DNA of 64,000 nucleotides from Parabacteroides sp. PF5-6 (GTDB lineage: Bacteria; Bacteroidota; Bacteroidia; Bacteroidales; Tannerellaceae). The position numbers and the translations under genes are program-made. Shown piece by piece: positions 43,925 through 53,506 of the stretch. Each line of letters opens with the position of its first letter. Positions within the stretch are counted from its first letter, which is position 1. The notes beneath the pieces were generated by a model. The model saw only the letters and a program-made list of their open reading frames with translations. It made no database searches and was not told the DNA's origin. The DNA is taken from positions 474,414 through 538,413 of the forward strand of contig NZ_JAQFIN010000001.1 of NCBI RefSeq assembly GCF_029504695.1, given 5' to 3'.

Positions 43925-45097
43925 TTAGGTGTTATTTTTCTCTTCCTTATGGAAGGTTTGAAGTACAAGGAACAGCGTTCCGGGGATAAGAATAATCAGA
44001 GCGGAAACCAAGAGGGCGATTTTCAATGAATACATATCATTCAGCCAGCCGATAAATGGGGTGACGGCGGCGAAGATCAGGCGGATGACGAAGTTGCGGA
44101 TCGAAAGCACGGTGGCGCGCATTTCGGAGAAGGTCATTTGGTTGATGTAGCCTTTGAGGATCGGTGTGGCAAATCCGCGGAAGATGTAAAAGACCAGCAG
44201 TACCAAGAGTCCTACCGGCGTGAGGTTGTAGGCCAAAGCGATATAACCCCCGACGATCATCACCAGGATGATCAGATTCATGCGGTTCATGCCGAAGAAA
44301 CGTTCCACGCGGTCGGAGTAGAGGGCGGCCAGGCCGACCGTGAGGTTCAATACCGTCCAGATGATGCCGTAATAGCTGGTGGGCGTATCCATCTGCATCA
44401 GGTAGGGCTGCACGAACCAGGCCATCGTCAGGGTGGCGGCACCGATAATGCCGGAGTAAAAGATGTTGTAACAGAGCTTCTTATTGGTGACCAATGAGTA
44501 TTTGACAATACGCATGATCTCGTGTACGGGGCTTTGTATCTTGTTTATCCCTTTGTATTCGGTGAGTGCCAGGGCGGCAGGGATACCGGTAAAAGCAATC
44601 AATACCTGCCCGTAGAAAGGGAAACGCAAGGAATAGACGGCCAATAGTCCGCCAAAGATACCGGCAATGGCTTCGGCGAAGTTTCCGATCATCGTGATGC
44701 GCCCTTCGTAGCGCATATATAGTTGTTCTTTTTTATGGTGTGCCGTCGTATCGTAGAGCAGGGCGGAGTCGGCACCGTTGACCAGTGTCTGCCCAATACC
44801 GAGCAGGAGCTCGGCGACAATAAACGCGCCGAAAGAACTCGTCAGCGAGTAACAAAGATACCCACCGAAGAACAACAAGCATCCGGATATAAGGCATTTC
44901 TTCCGTCCCCACACATCGGCCAGATAACCGGAAGGGATCTCCAATATCACAGCAGCAACCGAATAGACGCTCTTCAGAATAAATACATCCTGCAACCCCA
45001 ACCCATGATCTTCATAGAAGAGCACGATGATAGGCATCACCAAACTAAACCATTTGGATAATTTGATCAGATAGAGAGCAAGGATATTTTTTTGCAT
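43925..45097 (-). CDS. MFS transporter
   Basis: The protein has 390 residues with about 12 hydrophobic helices. The MFS loop 2-3 signature appears in PSGYLADVWGRKKCLISGCL. The N-terminal half begins NILALYLIKLSKWFSLVMPI and the C-terminal half contains IVGGYIALAYNLTPVGLLVL. The substrate is unknown. It lies between hicAB and mdh with a terminator in front. Confidence 0.85.
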   Translation of the reverse strand: MQKNILALYLIKLSKWFSLVMPIIVLFYEDHGLGLQDVFILKSVYSVAAVILEIPSGYLADVWGRKKCLISGCLLFFGGYLCYSLTSSFGAFIVAELLLGIGQTLVNGADSALLYDTTAHHKKEQLYMRYEGRITMIGNFAEAIAGIFGGLLAVYSLRFPFYGQVLIAFTGIPAALALTEYKGINKIQSPVHEIMRIVKYSLVTNKKLCYNIFYSGIIGAATLTMAWFVQPYLMQMDTPTSYYGIIWTVLNLTVGLAALYSDRVERFFGMNRMNLIILVMIVGGYIALAYNLTPVGLLVLLVFYIFRGFATPILKGYINQMTFSEMRATVLSIRNFVIRLIFAAVTPFIGWLNDMYSLKIALLVSALIILIPGTLFLVLQTFHKEEKNNT

Positions 45098-45108
45098 ATG
45101 AAACTAAA

Positions 45109-45138
45109 AAAACCATCCTTGTTTAAAAGGATGGTTTT
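45109..45138. terminator. Bidirectional hairpin terminator between MFS and mdh
   Basis: AAAACCATCCTT and AAGGATGGTTTT form a 12-bp stem. On the minus strand the stem is followed by a run of T residues, so it ends mdh transcription. Confidence 0.88.
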
Positions 45139-45163
45139 CAATTATTTGGAAGTAATCACTTTC

Positions 45164-46105
45164 TTACAGTACGTTGATTTCTTTCAATACAGCGTTTGTT
45201 GCTTTAACAGCCGCAGCGCTCTTAGCGAACAATTCTTTTTCAGCAGCGTTCAGATCCAGCTCAACGATCTTTTCGATACCGTTCTTGCCTAAGATCACAG
45301 GCACGCCGATACAGATATCGTTTTCGCCGTATTCGCCTTCCAAAGCCACAGAGCAAGGGATCATCTTCTTCTGGTTGTGGATGATAGACTCAGCTACCAA
45401 TGCTCCGGCAGCACCCGGTGCATACCAAGCGGAAGTACCCAACAGGCCAGTCAGTGTAGCACCACCGACCATGGTTGCTTTCACTACTTTGTCCAGTTCT
45501 TCTGCACTTAAGAGTTCGGTTACAGGAATGCCTTTGTAAGTAGCCAGACGAGCCAACGGGATCATCGTCGTGTCACCGTGACCACCGATAACCATACCTT
45601 CTACTTCGTTTGCATTGCAACCCAAAGCCTGAGACAGGTAATATTTGAAACGTGAGCTATCCAAAGCGCCACCCATACCGATGATACGGTTTTTCGGCAG
45701 GCCTAAAGATTTCAATGCCAGGTAAGTCATGGTATCCATCGGGTTAGAGATCACCACGATGATAGCATCCGGAGAATATTTCAATGCGCTTTCCGCTACA
45801 TTCTTCACGATACCGGCATTGACACCGATCAATTCTTCACGCGTCATACCCGGTTTACGAGGAATACCTGAGGTGATGATGATCACATCCGAACCGGCTG
45901 TTTTGGCATAATCGTTTGTGCAACCTACCACCGTCGTGTCGAATCCCAACAGTTGAGCAGTCTGCATCATATCCATTGCTTTACCTTCGGAAACACCTTC
46001 TTTCACATCCAGCATGACCACTTCGTCTGCCACTTCATTGAAGGCAAGAACATTTGCACACGTAGCGCCTACATTACCGGCACCAACAACAGTTACTTTA
46101 GACAT
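45164..46105 (-). CDS. mdh: Malate dehydrogenase
   Basis: Mdh interconverts malate and oxaloacetate in the reductive branch of mixed-acid metabolism. The 313-residue protein shows the NAD motif VTVVGAGNVGATCANVLAFN, the loop ITSGIPRKPGMTREEL and the active-site IGGHGDTTMIPLARLATYKG. Substrate specificity of malate over lactate rests on the Arg-rich loop pattern (RKPGMTR), which is typical of LDH-like MDHs. Confidence 0.96.
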   Translation of the reverse strand: MSKVTVVGAGNVGATCANVLAFNEVADEVVMLDVKEGVSEGKAMDMMQTAQLLGFDTTVVGCTNDYAKTAGSDVIIITSGIPRKPGMTREELIGVNAGIVKNVAESALKYSPDAIIVVISNPMDTMTYLALKSLGLPKNRIIGMGGALDSSRFKYYLSQALGCNANEVEGMVIGGHGDTTMIPLARLATYKGIPVTELLSAEELDKVVKATMVGGATLTGLLGTSAWYAPGAAGALVAESIIHNQKKMIPCSVALEGEYGENDICIGVPVILGKNGIEKIVELDLNAAEKELFAKSAAAVKATNAVLKEINVL

Positions 46106-46161
46106 AATACTAACTTTTAATATGTTTATGATATACTAATTACTCTTCTCAAAAAACCCTA

Positions 46162-46169
46162 CAAAGGTA
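46162..46169 (-). promoter_or_regulatory. -7 promoter element for mdh
   Basis: The minus strand reads TACCTTTG and gives a leader of about 55 bases to the mdh ATG. Confidence 0.55.
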
Positions 46170-46278
46170 GTATCTCTTCCACAATAAAGAAATTTTTCCG
46201 TAAACAAATTGCTGCTGGTAATTATTAAATAACACTAAATGCAACCCACCACTTTCTGCGCAAACCGAGGCACCCCAT

Positions 46279-46651
46279 AAGGCCAACGGCCTTTGAGCAT
46301 CAGCATAGGGCAACGCCCTATGGTAGCCGATCAACCCTCGTCATAAGGCCAACGGCCTTTAAGCATCAGCATAGGGCAACGCCCTATGGTAGCCGATCAA
46401 CCCTCATCATAAGGCCAACGGCCTTTGAGCATCAGCATAGGGCAACGCCCTATGGTAACGATCAACCCTCATCATAAGGCCAACGGCCTTTGAGCATCAG
46501 CATAGGGCAACGCCCTATGGTAGCCGATCAACCCTCATCATAAGGCCAACGGCCTTTAAGCAATAGCATAGGGCAGCGCCCTATGGTAACGATCAACCCT
46601 CATCATAAGGCCAACGGCCTTTAAGCATCAGCATAGGGCAACGCCCTATGA
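46279..46651 (+). repeat. REP array of six 65-66 base units beside the RAYT gene
   Basis: Each unit carries two hairpins, AAGGCCAACGGCCTT and ATAGGGCAACGCCCTAT, joined by TGAGCATCAGC-type linker and separated by GTAGCCGATCAACCCTCAT. Copies start at 46279, 46345, 46411, 46476, 46542 and 46607. They differ at few positions. The array ends three bases before the transposase stop codon. Confidence 0.95.
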
Positions 46652-46653
46652 TA

Positions 46654-47106
46654 TCAGTCAAATAAATACCTTTCATCATAATCAACCTTGTACTTCCTCA
46701 AAAATGCGATTAGCTCCTCCTTGAACGTTCGTTTCCGATGATGTTCTCCCTGATCCATTATGTACTTTGCGACAACATCTATCTCAGTGGGGTTAACAGA
46801 GAATATCCCATAACCATCCTGCCAATAAAACTTAGAATAGCGAGGAGAAATGCTTTTAATCCATTTGGAAGATGATTTCTTTATCTCTTCAACCAATTTT
46901 GCTTGTGTTATTTTCCTCGAAAGAATGCACAATATGTGTATGTGGTCATCATAACCACCGACTTGTATAGGATAACATTCCAATCCCTTACAAACACCGC
47001 CAAGATAATCCCATAACTTGTTTCTTATTGCAATATCAATGAAAGGATAACGTTCTTTTGTGCTAAAGGTAATATGCACATAAACTTTTGATAATGGTTG
47101 AGGCAT
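46654..47106 (-). CDS. REP-associated tyrosine transposase (RAYT, IS200-like)
   Basis: The protein has 150 residues and is a single-domain Y1 transposase. It has the HUH motif in VGGYDDHIHILCILSRKITQ, the substrate-binding KWIKSISPRYSKFYWQDGYG block, and a putative catalytic tyrosine in VVAKYIMDQGEHHRKRTF. IS200-family enzymes cut and join single strands at hairpins. Here six REP units lie downstream and two inverted units lie upstream, the arrangement expected for a RAYT that mobilises its own REPs. The length is full, so it is probably active. Confidence 0.93.
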   Translation of the reverse strand: MPQPLSKVYVHITFSTKERYPFIDIAIRNKLWDYLGGVCKGLECYPIQVGGYDDHIHILCILSRKITQAKLVEEIKKSSSKWIKSISPRYSKFYWQDGYGIFSVNPTEIDVVAKYIMDQGEHHRKRTFKEELIAFLRKYKVDYDERYLFD

Positions 47107-47208
47107 GATTGTATATAGTTAAGATTTATATGCAAATATACTGTTCTATAGTCATATATACAAGGAGGAGAATGTTAAAGTTTTCTACATTGGGCTTGCG
47201 CCCCGTTT

Positions 47209-47326
47209 ACCATAGGGCGTTGCCCTATGCTGATGCTTGAAGGCCGTTGGCCTTATGATGGGTTAGGCGCTTGACCGGCCCCATAGGGCGTTGCCCTATG
47301 CTGATGCTCAAAGGCCGTTGGCCTTA
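47209..47326 (-). repeat. Two inverted REP units upstream of the RAYT
   Basis: The units at about 47209-47258 and 47280-47326 carry the same two hairpins in the opposite orientation to the six-unit array (ATAGGGCGTTGCCCTAT first, then AAGGCCGTTGGCCTT). Confidence 0.92.
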
Positions 47327-47392
47327 TTGACAGACACCACTAAATAAAAATAGAGGAAGCGGTAGTTTTTCGAATTGTAGGGAATATTTACT

Positions 47393-47458
47393 TGTTGACA
47401 ATTGTCAACAGATTTGTTGATAACTATCAACAAATCTGTTGATAATTATCAACAAATA
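47393..47458. repeat. 22-bp period palindromic array (TGTTGATAATTATCAACA)
   Basis: Three units start at 47393, 47415 and 47437, exactly 22 bases apart, each a palindrome TGTTGA(T/C)AA..TCAACA. The same unit recurs twice at 63380-63423. It lies upstream of the SusC promoter. Confidence 0.9.
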
Positions 47459-47565
47459 ACTGGTCGCTGCAATGCGTTGATATACAGTGTCGTACAGACG
47501 GCACAAAACAAGGGGAAAAATGGCTTTGTCGCATTCGCTTTTTTGTGCGGATTTTCAGGGGATAG

Positions 47566-47597
47566 TTTGCATTATTGGAAAGAAATCACTATATTTA
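47566..47597 (+). promoter_or_regulatory. Candidate susC promoter
   Basis: TTTG (47566-47569) and TATATTTA (47590-47597) are 20 bases apart, matching -33/-7 spacing, with the last base of the -7 element off consensus. The leader is about 40 bases. Confidence 0.5.
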
Positions 47598-47641
47598 CCT
47601 CATTGTTAGACAACCAGTTATAAACCTTAAACAGTTAGACT

Positions 47642-50407
47642 ATGATTTTTATAGCTTATCTTACCAAAAGACCTTTTATTGCCTTGTTGGTCTTTGTCTT
47701 GTTAATGTCATTAACAAATGTGTTTGCACAGGAATATACGCTTTTACCCGATACGGTCCGTCTGGAGGATGTGATTGTGGTGGGCTATGCCACGGGGAGC
47801 GACCGGACGATCTCCGGTGCTGTCGATAAGGTGGATGAAGAGGATATGAACCGCGGAAAGATCTCCAACCCGCTCGATGCCTTGCGGGGGAAGGTGCCGG
47901 GCGTACATATTCCGCCGCCGACCAATGGACCGGCTGTACTCGATGCCGTGCGTATCCGGGGCACGACCTCGCTGACCGGAGGCAATGATCCGCTGGTGAT
48001 TATCGATGGGGTGTTCGGGGATCTGAATATGCTTCGGGCGGTTTATCCGGCGGATATCGAAAGTTTTACTGTATTGAAAGATGCTTCCGAAACGGCACAG
48101 TACGGTTCCCGTGGCGCCTCGGGGGTGATCGAGGTGACCACCAAGAAAGGAAAGATGGGTGTGTTCAGCATCACTTATAACGGGCGTTACGGACTGGAGT
48201 CGGTCTATCGCAACCTGGATATGCTCTCGGGCAATGCCTATCGCCGGCTGGCTGTCGAGCAGCAGGTGGGCATTGTCGATCTGGGAAATGATACCAACTT
48301 CCCCGATGAGATGGTACAAATGGGCCATATCCAGGATCATTATATTGCTTTTGGCGGAGGTTCGGAAAGTTCCAACTATCGTGCTTCCGTCGGGTTTATC
48401 GACCGGCAGGGCGTGATCCGCAATAATGCGATGCGAAACTTCACGACCAAGGTCGATATCACCCAGCGCGCCTTCCAGAACCGCCTGGTATTGGATATCG
48501 GGGTGTTCGGCTCTTTACTGAAGAATAAATACCTGAACGATTATCAGAAAACATTCTATTCGGCGGCGACCTTCAACCCGACCTATCCGAATCATAAGAA
48601 CCCGGTGACCGGCGCCTGGGATCAGGTGACCAACGCGAGCCAGATCACCAATCCGCTTGCCTGGCTGGAGGTGAAAGACGATGAGTCGAACGCACATATC
48701 AATACCCATATGAAATTGGTGGTTCATCTGACCGAGCAATTGAAACTGACGGCATTCGGATCGTACACCTATAACGTGGTCGAGAACTCCCAATACCTGC
48801 CCACTTCGGTATGGGGTGGCGGTCAGGCGTATAAAGGAACCAAAAAGACCGAGTATCTATTGGGTAATCTGATGCTGAGCTTCCGCAAGGATGTGGGCAA
48901 CCATCATATCGATGCCTTGGGCCTGGCTGAGGCGCAGAAGAATACGCTCTCGGGATTTTATACGACGGTAACTAATTTCACGACCGATGGATACGGATAC
49001 GACAACCTGCAGGCCGGAGCGGTTCGCCTGTGGGAGGGTACCGCTTCCTATTATGAAGATCCCCGATTGGTATCGTTTCTGGGGCGTGTCAATTATGTGT
49101 ATGGCGGGCGTTATATCGCGACGGTGAATGCCCGGACGGATGCTTCTTCGAAGATCGGGGCGAATAACAAATGGGGTTTCTTTCCTTCGGCCTCGTTGGC
49201 GTGGACGATCAGCGAAGAGGGCTTTATGAAGAAATATCCGGTGATCCATAACCTGAAGTTGAGAGTCGGTTATGGACTGTCGGGCAATCAGGATGCGATC
49301 GACTCGTACACCTCGATGCAGCTGATGAAACCCAATGGCGTTGTTTCGGTAGGTGGTTCGCCTACGGTGACGATGGGCACGATCCGCAATGCCAATCCCG
49401 ACCTGCGTTGGGAGGTGAAACAAACGTTTAATACCGGTTTCGACCTGGCGTTATGGACGAACCGTTTGATGTTCAAGGTCGATTATTATATCTCCAAGAC
49501 CCGCGATATGCTCTATCTCTACGATGTGAGTGTGCCGCCTTTTGCCTACAATAAACTATTAGCCAACCTGGGATCCATGCAAAACAAAGGGCTGGAGATC
49601 GCTCTGGGATTGACCCCGTTGGAGACAAAAGAGATGGATCTGAATATCAATGTCAACCTGACGTTTCAGAAAAATAAAATCCTCTCGCTGAGTGGTATGT
49701 ATAACGGTGAAGTGATGTCGGCACCCAACTATATCTCGCTGGCCGAACTGAACGGTGCCGGTTTTCATGGCGGCTACAATCAAATCGTCTACCAGATGGT
49801 GGGTCAGCCGGTCGGTGTCTTTTACCTGCCGAAATGTACCGGACTCGTACCCAATGCGACCGGCGGATACACCTACGGCATTGCGGATCTGAACGGTGGC
49901 GGTGTCAGTCTCGAAAATGGCGAAGACCGGTACGTTGCCGGGCAGGCCATGCCGAAGGTGATGCTGGGTTCGAATATCGCTTTCCGGTATAAACGTCTGG
50001 ACCTGGCCTTGCAAATCAACGGCGCTTTCGGACATAAGATCTACAACGGCACGGCGCTTACTTATATGAATATGAATATCTTCCCCGACTACAATGTGAT
50101 GCAAGAAGCGCCGGAGCGACGTATCCAGGACCAGACGGCCACCGATTACTGGCTGGAGAGTGGTAACTATGTGAACTTTGATTATCTGGCTGTGGGCTGG
50201 AATATCCCACTCAGCGAAGGCTGGAAGAAGATGGTACAGGCCGTCCGCCTTTCTTTCTCTGTCAATAATCTGGGAACGATCACCGGTTATTCCGGCTTTT
50301 CACCGATGATCAATAGTTATGTGGTGAACGGTACATTAGGAACCGACGACAAACGCAATTATCCCGTATCCCGATCGTATGTGGTCGGGCTGAATGTTCA
50401 ATTTTAA
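47642..50407 (+). CDS. SusC/RagA-like TonB-dependent glycan or peptide importer
   Basis: The protein has 921 residues with a signal peptide (IALLVFVLLMSLTNVFAQE). Plug-domain motifs follow directly: LEDVIVVGYATGSDRTISGA, NPLDALRGKVPGVHI, VRIRGTTSLTGGNDPLVIID and TVLKDASETAQYGSRGASGV. The usual N-terminal carboxypeptidase-like domain is absent, making it about 100 residues shorter than typical SusC. A 22-strand barrel fills the rest. It imports substrate bound by the SusD lipoprotein that starts 12 bases later. No glycosidase is in the unit, so the substrate is unknown; a peptide is possible because a peptide-type transporter and a lipase follow. Confidence 0.93.
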   Translation: MIFIAYLTKRPFIALLVFVLLMSLTNVFAQEYTLLPDTVRLEDVIVVGYATGSDRTISGAVDKVDEEDMNRGKISNPLDALRGKVPGVHIPPPTNGPAVLDAVRIRGTTSLTGGNDPLVIIDGVFGDLNMLRAVYPADIESFTVLKDASETAQYGSRGASGVIEVTTKKGKMGVFSITYNGRYGLESVYRNLDMLSGNAYRRLAVEQQVGIVDLGNDTNFPDEMVQMGHIQDHYIAFGGGSESSNYRASVGFIDRQGVIRNNAMRNFTTKVDITQRAFQNRLVLDIGVFGSLLKNKYLNDYQKTFYSAATFNPTYPNHKNPVTGAWDQVTNASQITNPLAWLEVKDDESNAHINTHMKLVVHLTEQLKLTAFGSYTYNVVENSQYLPTSVWGGGQAYKGTKKTEYLLGNLMLSFRKDVGNHHIDALGLAEAQKNTLSGFYTTVTNFTTDGYGYDNLQAGAVRLWEGTASYYEDPRLVSFLGRVNYVYGGRYIATVNARTDASSKIGANNKWGFFPSASLAWTISEEGFMKKYPVIHNLKLRVGYGLSGNQDAIDSYTSMQLMKPNGVVSVGGSPTVTMGTIRNANPDLRWEVKQTFNTGFDLALWTNRLMFKVDYYISKTRDMLYLYDVSVPPFAYNKLLANLGSMQNKGLEIALGLTPLETKEMDLNINVNLTFQKNKILSLSGMYNGEVMSAPNYISLAELNGAGFHGGYNQIVYQMVGQPVGVFYLPKCTGLVPNATGGYTYGIADLNGGGVSLENGEDRYVAGQAMPKVMLGSNIAFRYKRLDLALQINGAFGHKIYNGTALTYMNMNIFPDYNVMQEAPERRIQDQTATDYWLESGNYVNFDYLAVGWNIPLSEGWKKMVQAVRLSFSVNNLGTITGYSGFSPMINSYVVNGTLGTDDKRNYPVSRSYVVGLNVQF

Positions 50408-50419
50408 TACCGGAGCCTT

Positions 50420-52051
50420 ATGAATGCAACGAAAACAAATCGAATGATCCTTATCCTGTCCAGCTTGTTTCTCTTCTCCTGCAACTCTTTTCTGGAAGAG
50501 AATCCCCGCGACCAGTTGCCGGAAAAGGAAATCTATACGAATGCCAACGCTATGTATCTCAATACCGTGGCAACGCTCTATAATTATATTGGAGGCTATG
50601 AGAACTCCCAGGGATTGCAGGGCACGAACCGGGGAGTGTACGACCTGAACACCTTCACGACCGACGAAGCGATCCTGCCCACGCGGGGCGGTGACTGGTA
50701 CGATGGTGGTTTCTGGCAAGGCTTGTTCCTGCATCAATGGGGAACCAAAAGCAGTGAGATCCGGGCGACCTGGGAATATATTTATAAGGTGATCGTGTTG
50801 AGTAATAAATCGTTGGAGACGCTCGATGAATATAAAGATAAACTTACGGCCATTCAGTTGTCGGCCTGGCAAGCGGAAGTGCGCGCTTTCCGGGCGATGT
50901 ATTATTTCTATCTGATGGATCTCTTCGGCCGTGTGCCTTTGGTGTTGAGTTCTTCCACACCGATGAGTGAGGTGCGACAGAGTGATCGTGGCGAAGTCTT
51001 TCGTTTCATTGTGGATGAACTGATGGCGGCAGCGCCCCACTTACCCCTTGAACGCAGCAATCACCAGGGCGAATACTACGGTCGCGTGACCCGTCCGGTG
51101 GCCTGGTTTTTATTAGCCAAACTGGCTTTGAACGCCGAGGTGTACACACACGACCAATGGACCACCACCTCCCGTCCCGATGGGAAAACTATTTATTTCC
51201 GGATCGACGGCGAACAATATAATGCCTGGGAGACGACCATCGCCTATTGTGACTCGCTGGCAGCGATGGGCTATCGCCTGTCGGACAACTATATATCGAA
51301 CTTCGCGGTGTTCAATGAATTCTCTGTGGAGAATATCTTTACCATACCGATGGACAAACATTTCTATCGTCACCAGATGCAGAATCTTTTCCGCTCGCGC
51401 CATTATAATCATGCCAAGGCCTACGGGTTGGGCGGCGAGAACGGCTCGAGTGCCACGATCGAAGTGCTCGATACCTATGGCTATGGTACTGATTCTGTCG
51501 ATACCCGTTTCACGATCTGTTATTTTGCCGATGAAGTACACGATCTGAAAGGCAATAAGATCCTTTTGGATAATGGGGAAGTCTTGGTTTATCACCCTCG
51601 GGAAGTGAAACTCGACCTCTCGGGAAGTCCTTTCGAAAAGACGGCTGGCGCGCGTATGAAGAAATATGAGATCGACCCCAAGGCGACCAAAGACGGTAAA
51701 CTCTCCGACAATGATATCGTATTGTTCCGCTATGCCGATGTGTTGTTGATGAAGAGCGAGGCCAAGGTGCGTAATGGAATGAACGGAGATGCCGAATTGA
51801 ATGCCGTGCGCGAACGGGTAGGGGAGCCGTGGCGTGAAGCTACCCTGCCGCGTATTCTGGACGAACGGCAGATGGAACTGGCCTGGGAAGGATGGCGGCG
51901 CAACGACCTGGTTCGCTTTGGACTTTATACCCGTGCCTACCACAGTCGCCCGCAGCTTCCGGACGAGGCAAACGGATATACCACCGTTTTCCCGATACCG
52001 GAAGATATCATTCGCTTAAATACAAATCTAAAGCAGAATCCCGGATATTGA
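50420..52051 (+). CDS. SusD/RagB-like surface lipoprotein
   Basis: The protein has 543 residues with a lipobox (LILSSLFLFSC) followed by NSFLEENPRDQLPEKE, a common SusD start. Helical TPR-like segments include WQAEVRAFRAMYYFYLMDLF and GRVPLVLSS, and the C-terminus ends ERQMELAWEGWRRNDLVRFG and FPIPEDIIRLNTNLKQNPGY. It caps the SusC barrel and captures ligand at the surface. Its stop TGA is directly followed by the reverse-strand stop of the next gene. Confidence 0.93.
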   Translation: MNATKTNRMILILSSLFLFSCNSFLEENPRDQLPEKEIYTNANAMYLNTVATLYNYIGGYENSQGLQGTNRGVYDLNTFTTDEAILPTRGGDWYDGGFWQGLFLHQWGTKSSEIRATWEYIYKVIVLSNKSLETLDEYKDKLTAIQLSAWQAEVRAFRAMYYFYLMDLFGRVPLVLSSSTPMSEVRQSDRGEVFRFIVDELMAAAPHLPLERSNHQGEYYGRVTRPVAWFLLAKLALNAEVYTHDQWTTTSRPDGKTIYFRIDGEQYNAWETTIAYCDSLAAMGYRLSDNYISNFAVFNEFSVENIFTIPMDKHFYRHQMQNLFRSRHYNHAKAYGLGGENGSSATIEVLDTYGYGTDSVDTRFTICYFADEVHDLKGNKILLDNGEVLVYHPREVKLDLSGSPFEKTAGARMKKYEIDPKATKDGKLSDNDIVLFRYADVLLMKSEAKVRNGMNGDAELNAVRERVGEPWREATLPRILDERQMELAWEGWRRNDLVRFGLYTRAYHSRPQLPDEANGYTTVFPIPEDIIRLNTNLKQNPGY

Positions 52052-53425
52052 TCAGGCGGCTTTGCGCGCGTCGAGCCATTTGACCGTCTTGCCGTACGCG
52101 ATCAGAGCAAAAGCGGAGACTAAAGCGATTGCACCGAAATAATACCAGATATAATGCGCGTTGGCGCTGGCTGCCAGCCATTCTTCGTGTGAACCGAATA
52201 AAGCCGGTTCCGGACAGTATTTACTCAACAGGAAACCGGAAAGGCCAAATCCGAGGATTGAAGAAAGGAAGGAATGTAGATGGCTGAAGCCTAAATACAA
52301 TCCTTCTTCACCTTTAGGCGCCTGCAGGGAGAAGAATTCAAGGAAGCGGGGGGAGATAAAGGTCTCCGCCAGCCCTTGGAAGATAATACCTACCACCATC
52401 ATAAAGGCTACCGGGTGCATGCCGAGCATCGTCTGCCCGGCATCCAACACATTGCCGTAGGCCATACATAAAGCGGAAACAGGCATGATAAACATACCCA
52501 CGGTCATCGAAGTCAACGCCGTTCGCTTGCGCATCAATTGAGTGACCAGGTTGACCGTCAGTACAACCACCAGCGGATTCACATTCGCATACCAGGAGGG
52601 CGAAGCACCTTCACCCGCCAGGCGAAGCACGTATTTCGGCATCGTAGCGTACAACTGATGCTGCACCATCCAGAAGCCGGTGATGATAATAATCAAGGTA
52701 ATCAACCGGCCGTTGGTACATACTTTCAATAGCGCCTGCCCGATCTGTTTGAATGTTTTGCCTTCTCCGCTATGCTGAACGCTTTTATAAAAGAACCAGA
52801 TAGCCAACAAAGCCAGGAAAGTCATCGTGGCAGAGAAATAATTCAGTGTGATCAATCCCTCGTTGCCCATCGCCTCACGAAGGGGTTTGACAATAGTCTT
52901 GCCGGAGAACGATCCGATATTCACCATCGAATAGAAGATCGAGAAACCTTTGGCGCGGTTCTCCGGCGTCGTCTCTTTGGCCACCGTGCCGGAGATCACA
53001 CTCTTGATAAAAGATCCACCGATCACAATCAACGCCATGATCGGAAGAATCCCGTAGCGTAGATTGTTTTCCAACAGGCCGGTGAACTTCGTCGTCATAC
53101 TATACTCAACCAAGCCCGCCGATTCCAATAGAGTGGGGAAGATGCCTAACCCGGCATAGCCGATGGTCAATAAGGAAAAAGCCAATAACATGGAATTACG
53201 AAAGCCGATCTTATCGGCAATCGCCCCGGCAAACGTAGGAAGCAGGTATAAACAAGCGGAGAATACCCCGGCAATGGTTGCAGCCTGGATATCGTTAAAT
53301 CCTAAAATGCGACTCAGATAAAGGGTGATTACGATAAAAACCCCGTAATAAGCGGCACGCTCAAAGAGTTCGACTACATTGGCTACCCAGAATGCTTTAC
53401 TCCACTGACTTTTTGTTTTTCCCAT
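52052..53425 (-). CDS. POT/MFS-type transporter
   Basis: The protein has about 457 residues with 12-14 hydrophobic helices. The N-terminus WSKAFWVANVVELFERAAYY carries the ExxER-like segment of proton-coupled oligopeptide transporters, followed by GVFSACLYLLPTFAGAIADK. Similar proteins are annotated as POT-family or general MFS carriers. An oligopeptide substrate is plausible but not shown. ATG 53425 is chosen over an in-frame start 18 codons earlier, which would add a Phe-rich tail unlike the family. Confidence 0.78.
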   Translation of the reverse strand: MGKTKSQWSKAFWVANVVELFERAAYYGVFIVITLYLSRILGFNDIQAATIAGVFSACLYLLPTFAGAIADKIGFRNSMLLAFSLLTIGYAGLGIFPTLLESAGLVEYSMTTKFTGLLENNLRYGILPIMALIVIGGSFIKSVISGTVAKETTPENRAKGFSIFYSMVNIGSFSGKTIVKPLREAMGNEGLITLNYFSATMTFLALLAIWFFYKSVQHSGEGKTFKQIGQALLKVCTNGRLITLIIIITGFWMVQHQLYATMPKYVLRLAGEGASPSWYANVNPLVVVLTVNLVTQLMRKRTALTSMTVGMFIMPVSALCMAYGNVLDAGQTMLGMHPVAFMMVVGIIFQGLAETFISPRFLEFFSLQAPKGEEGLYLGFSHLHSFLSSILGFGLSGFLLSKYCPEPALFGSHEEWLAASANAHYIWYYFGAIALVSAFALIAYGKTVKWLDARKAA

Positions 53426-53506
53426 GCGTATGTGTTTAGATTCGAGTGCAAAGAAAAAGAAAAAGCGCGAGGTGTACAAATCGGAGTAGCCTATGTAGTC
53501 TTGTCC

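Noticed and set aside
46279..46651. Regularly spaced repeats that look like a CRISPR array
   Set aside because: The units are repeats with no unique spacers: linker and hairpins are both conserved, and a RAYT gene, not cas genes, is adjacent.
47393..47458. Replication origin with DnaA boxes
   Set aside because: The TTATCAACA cores are one base from the consensus, but they are parts of a 22-bp palindromic array, and no dnaA, dnaN or AT-rich unwinding element is adjacent.
47402..47623. Small open frame with a peptide similar to one at 63379-63567
   Set aside because: The likeness comes from the shared 22-bp palindromic units in both places; neither has coding character beyond the repeat.
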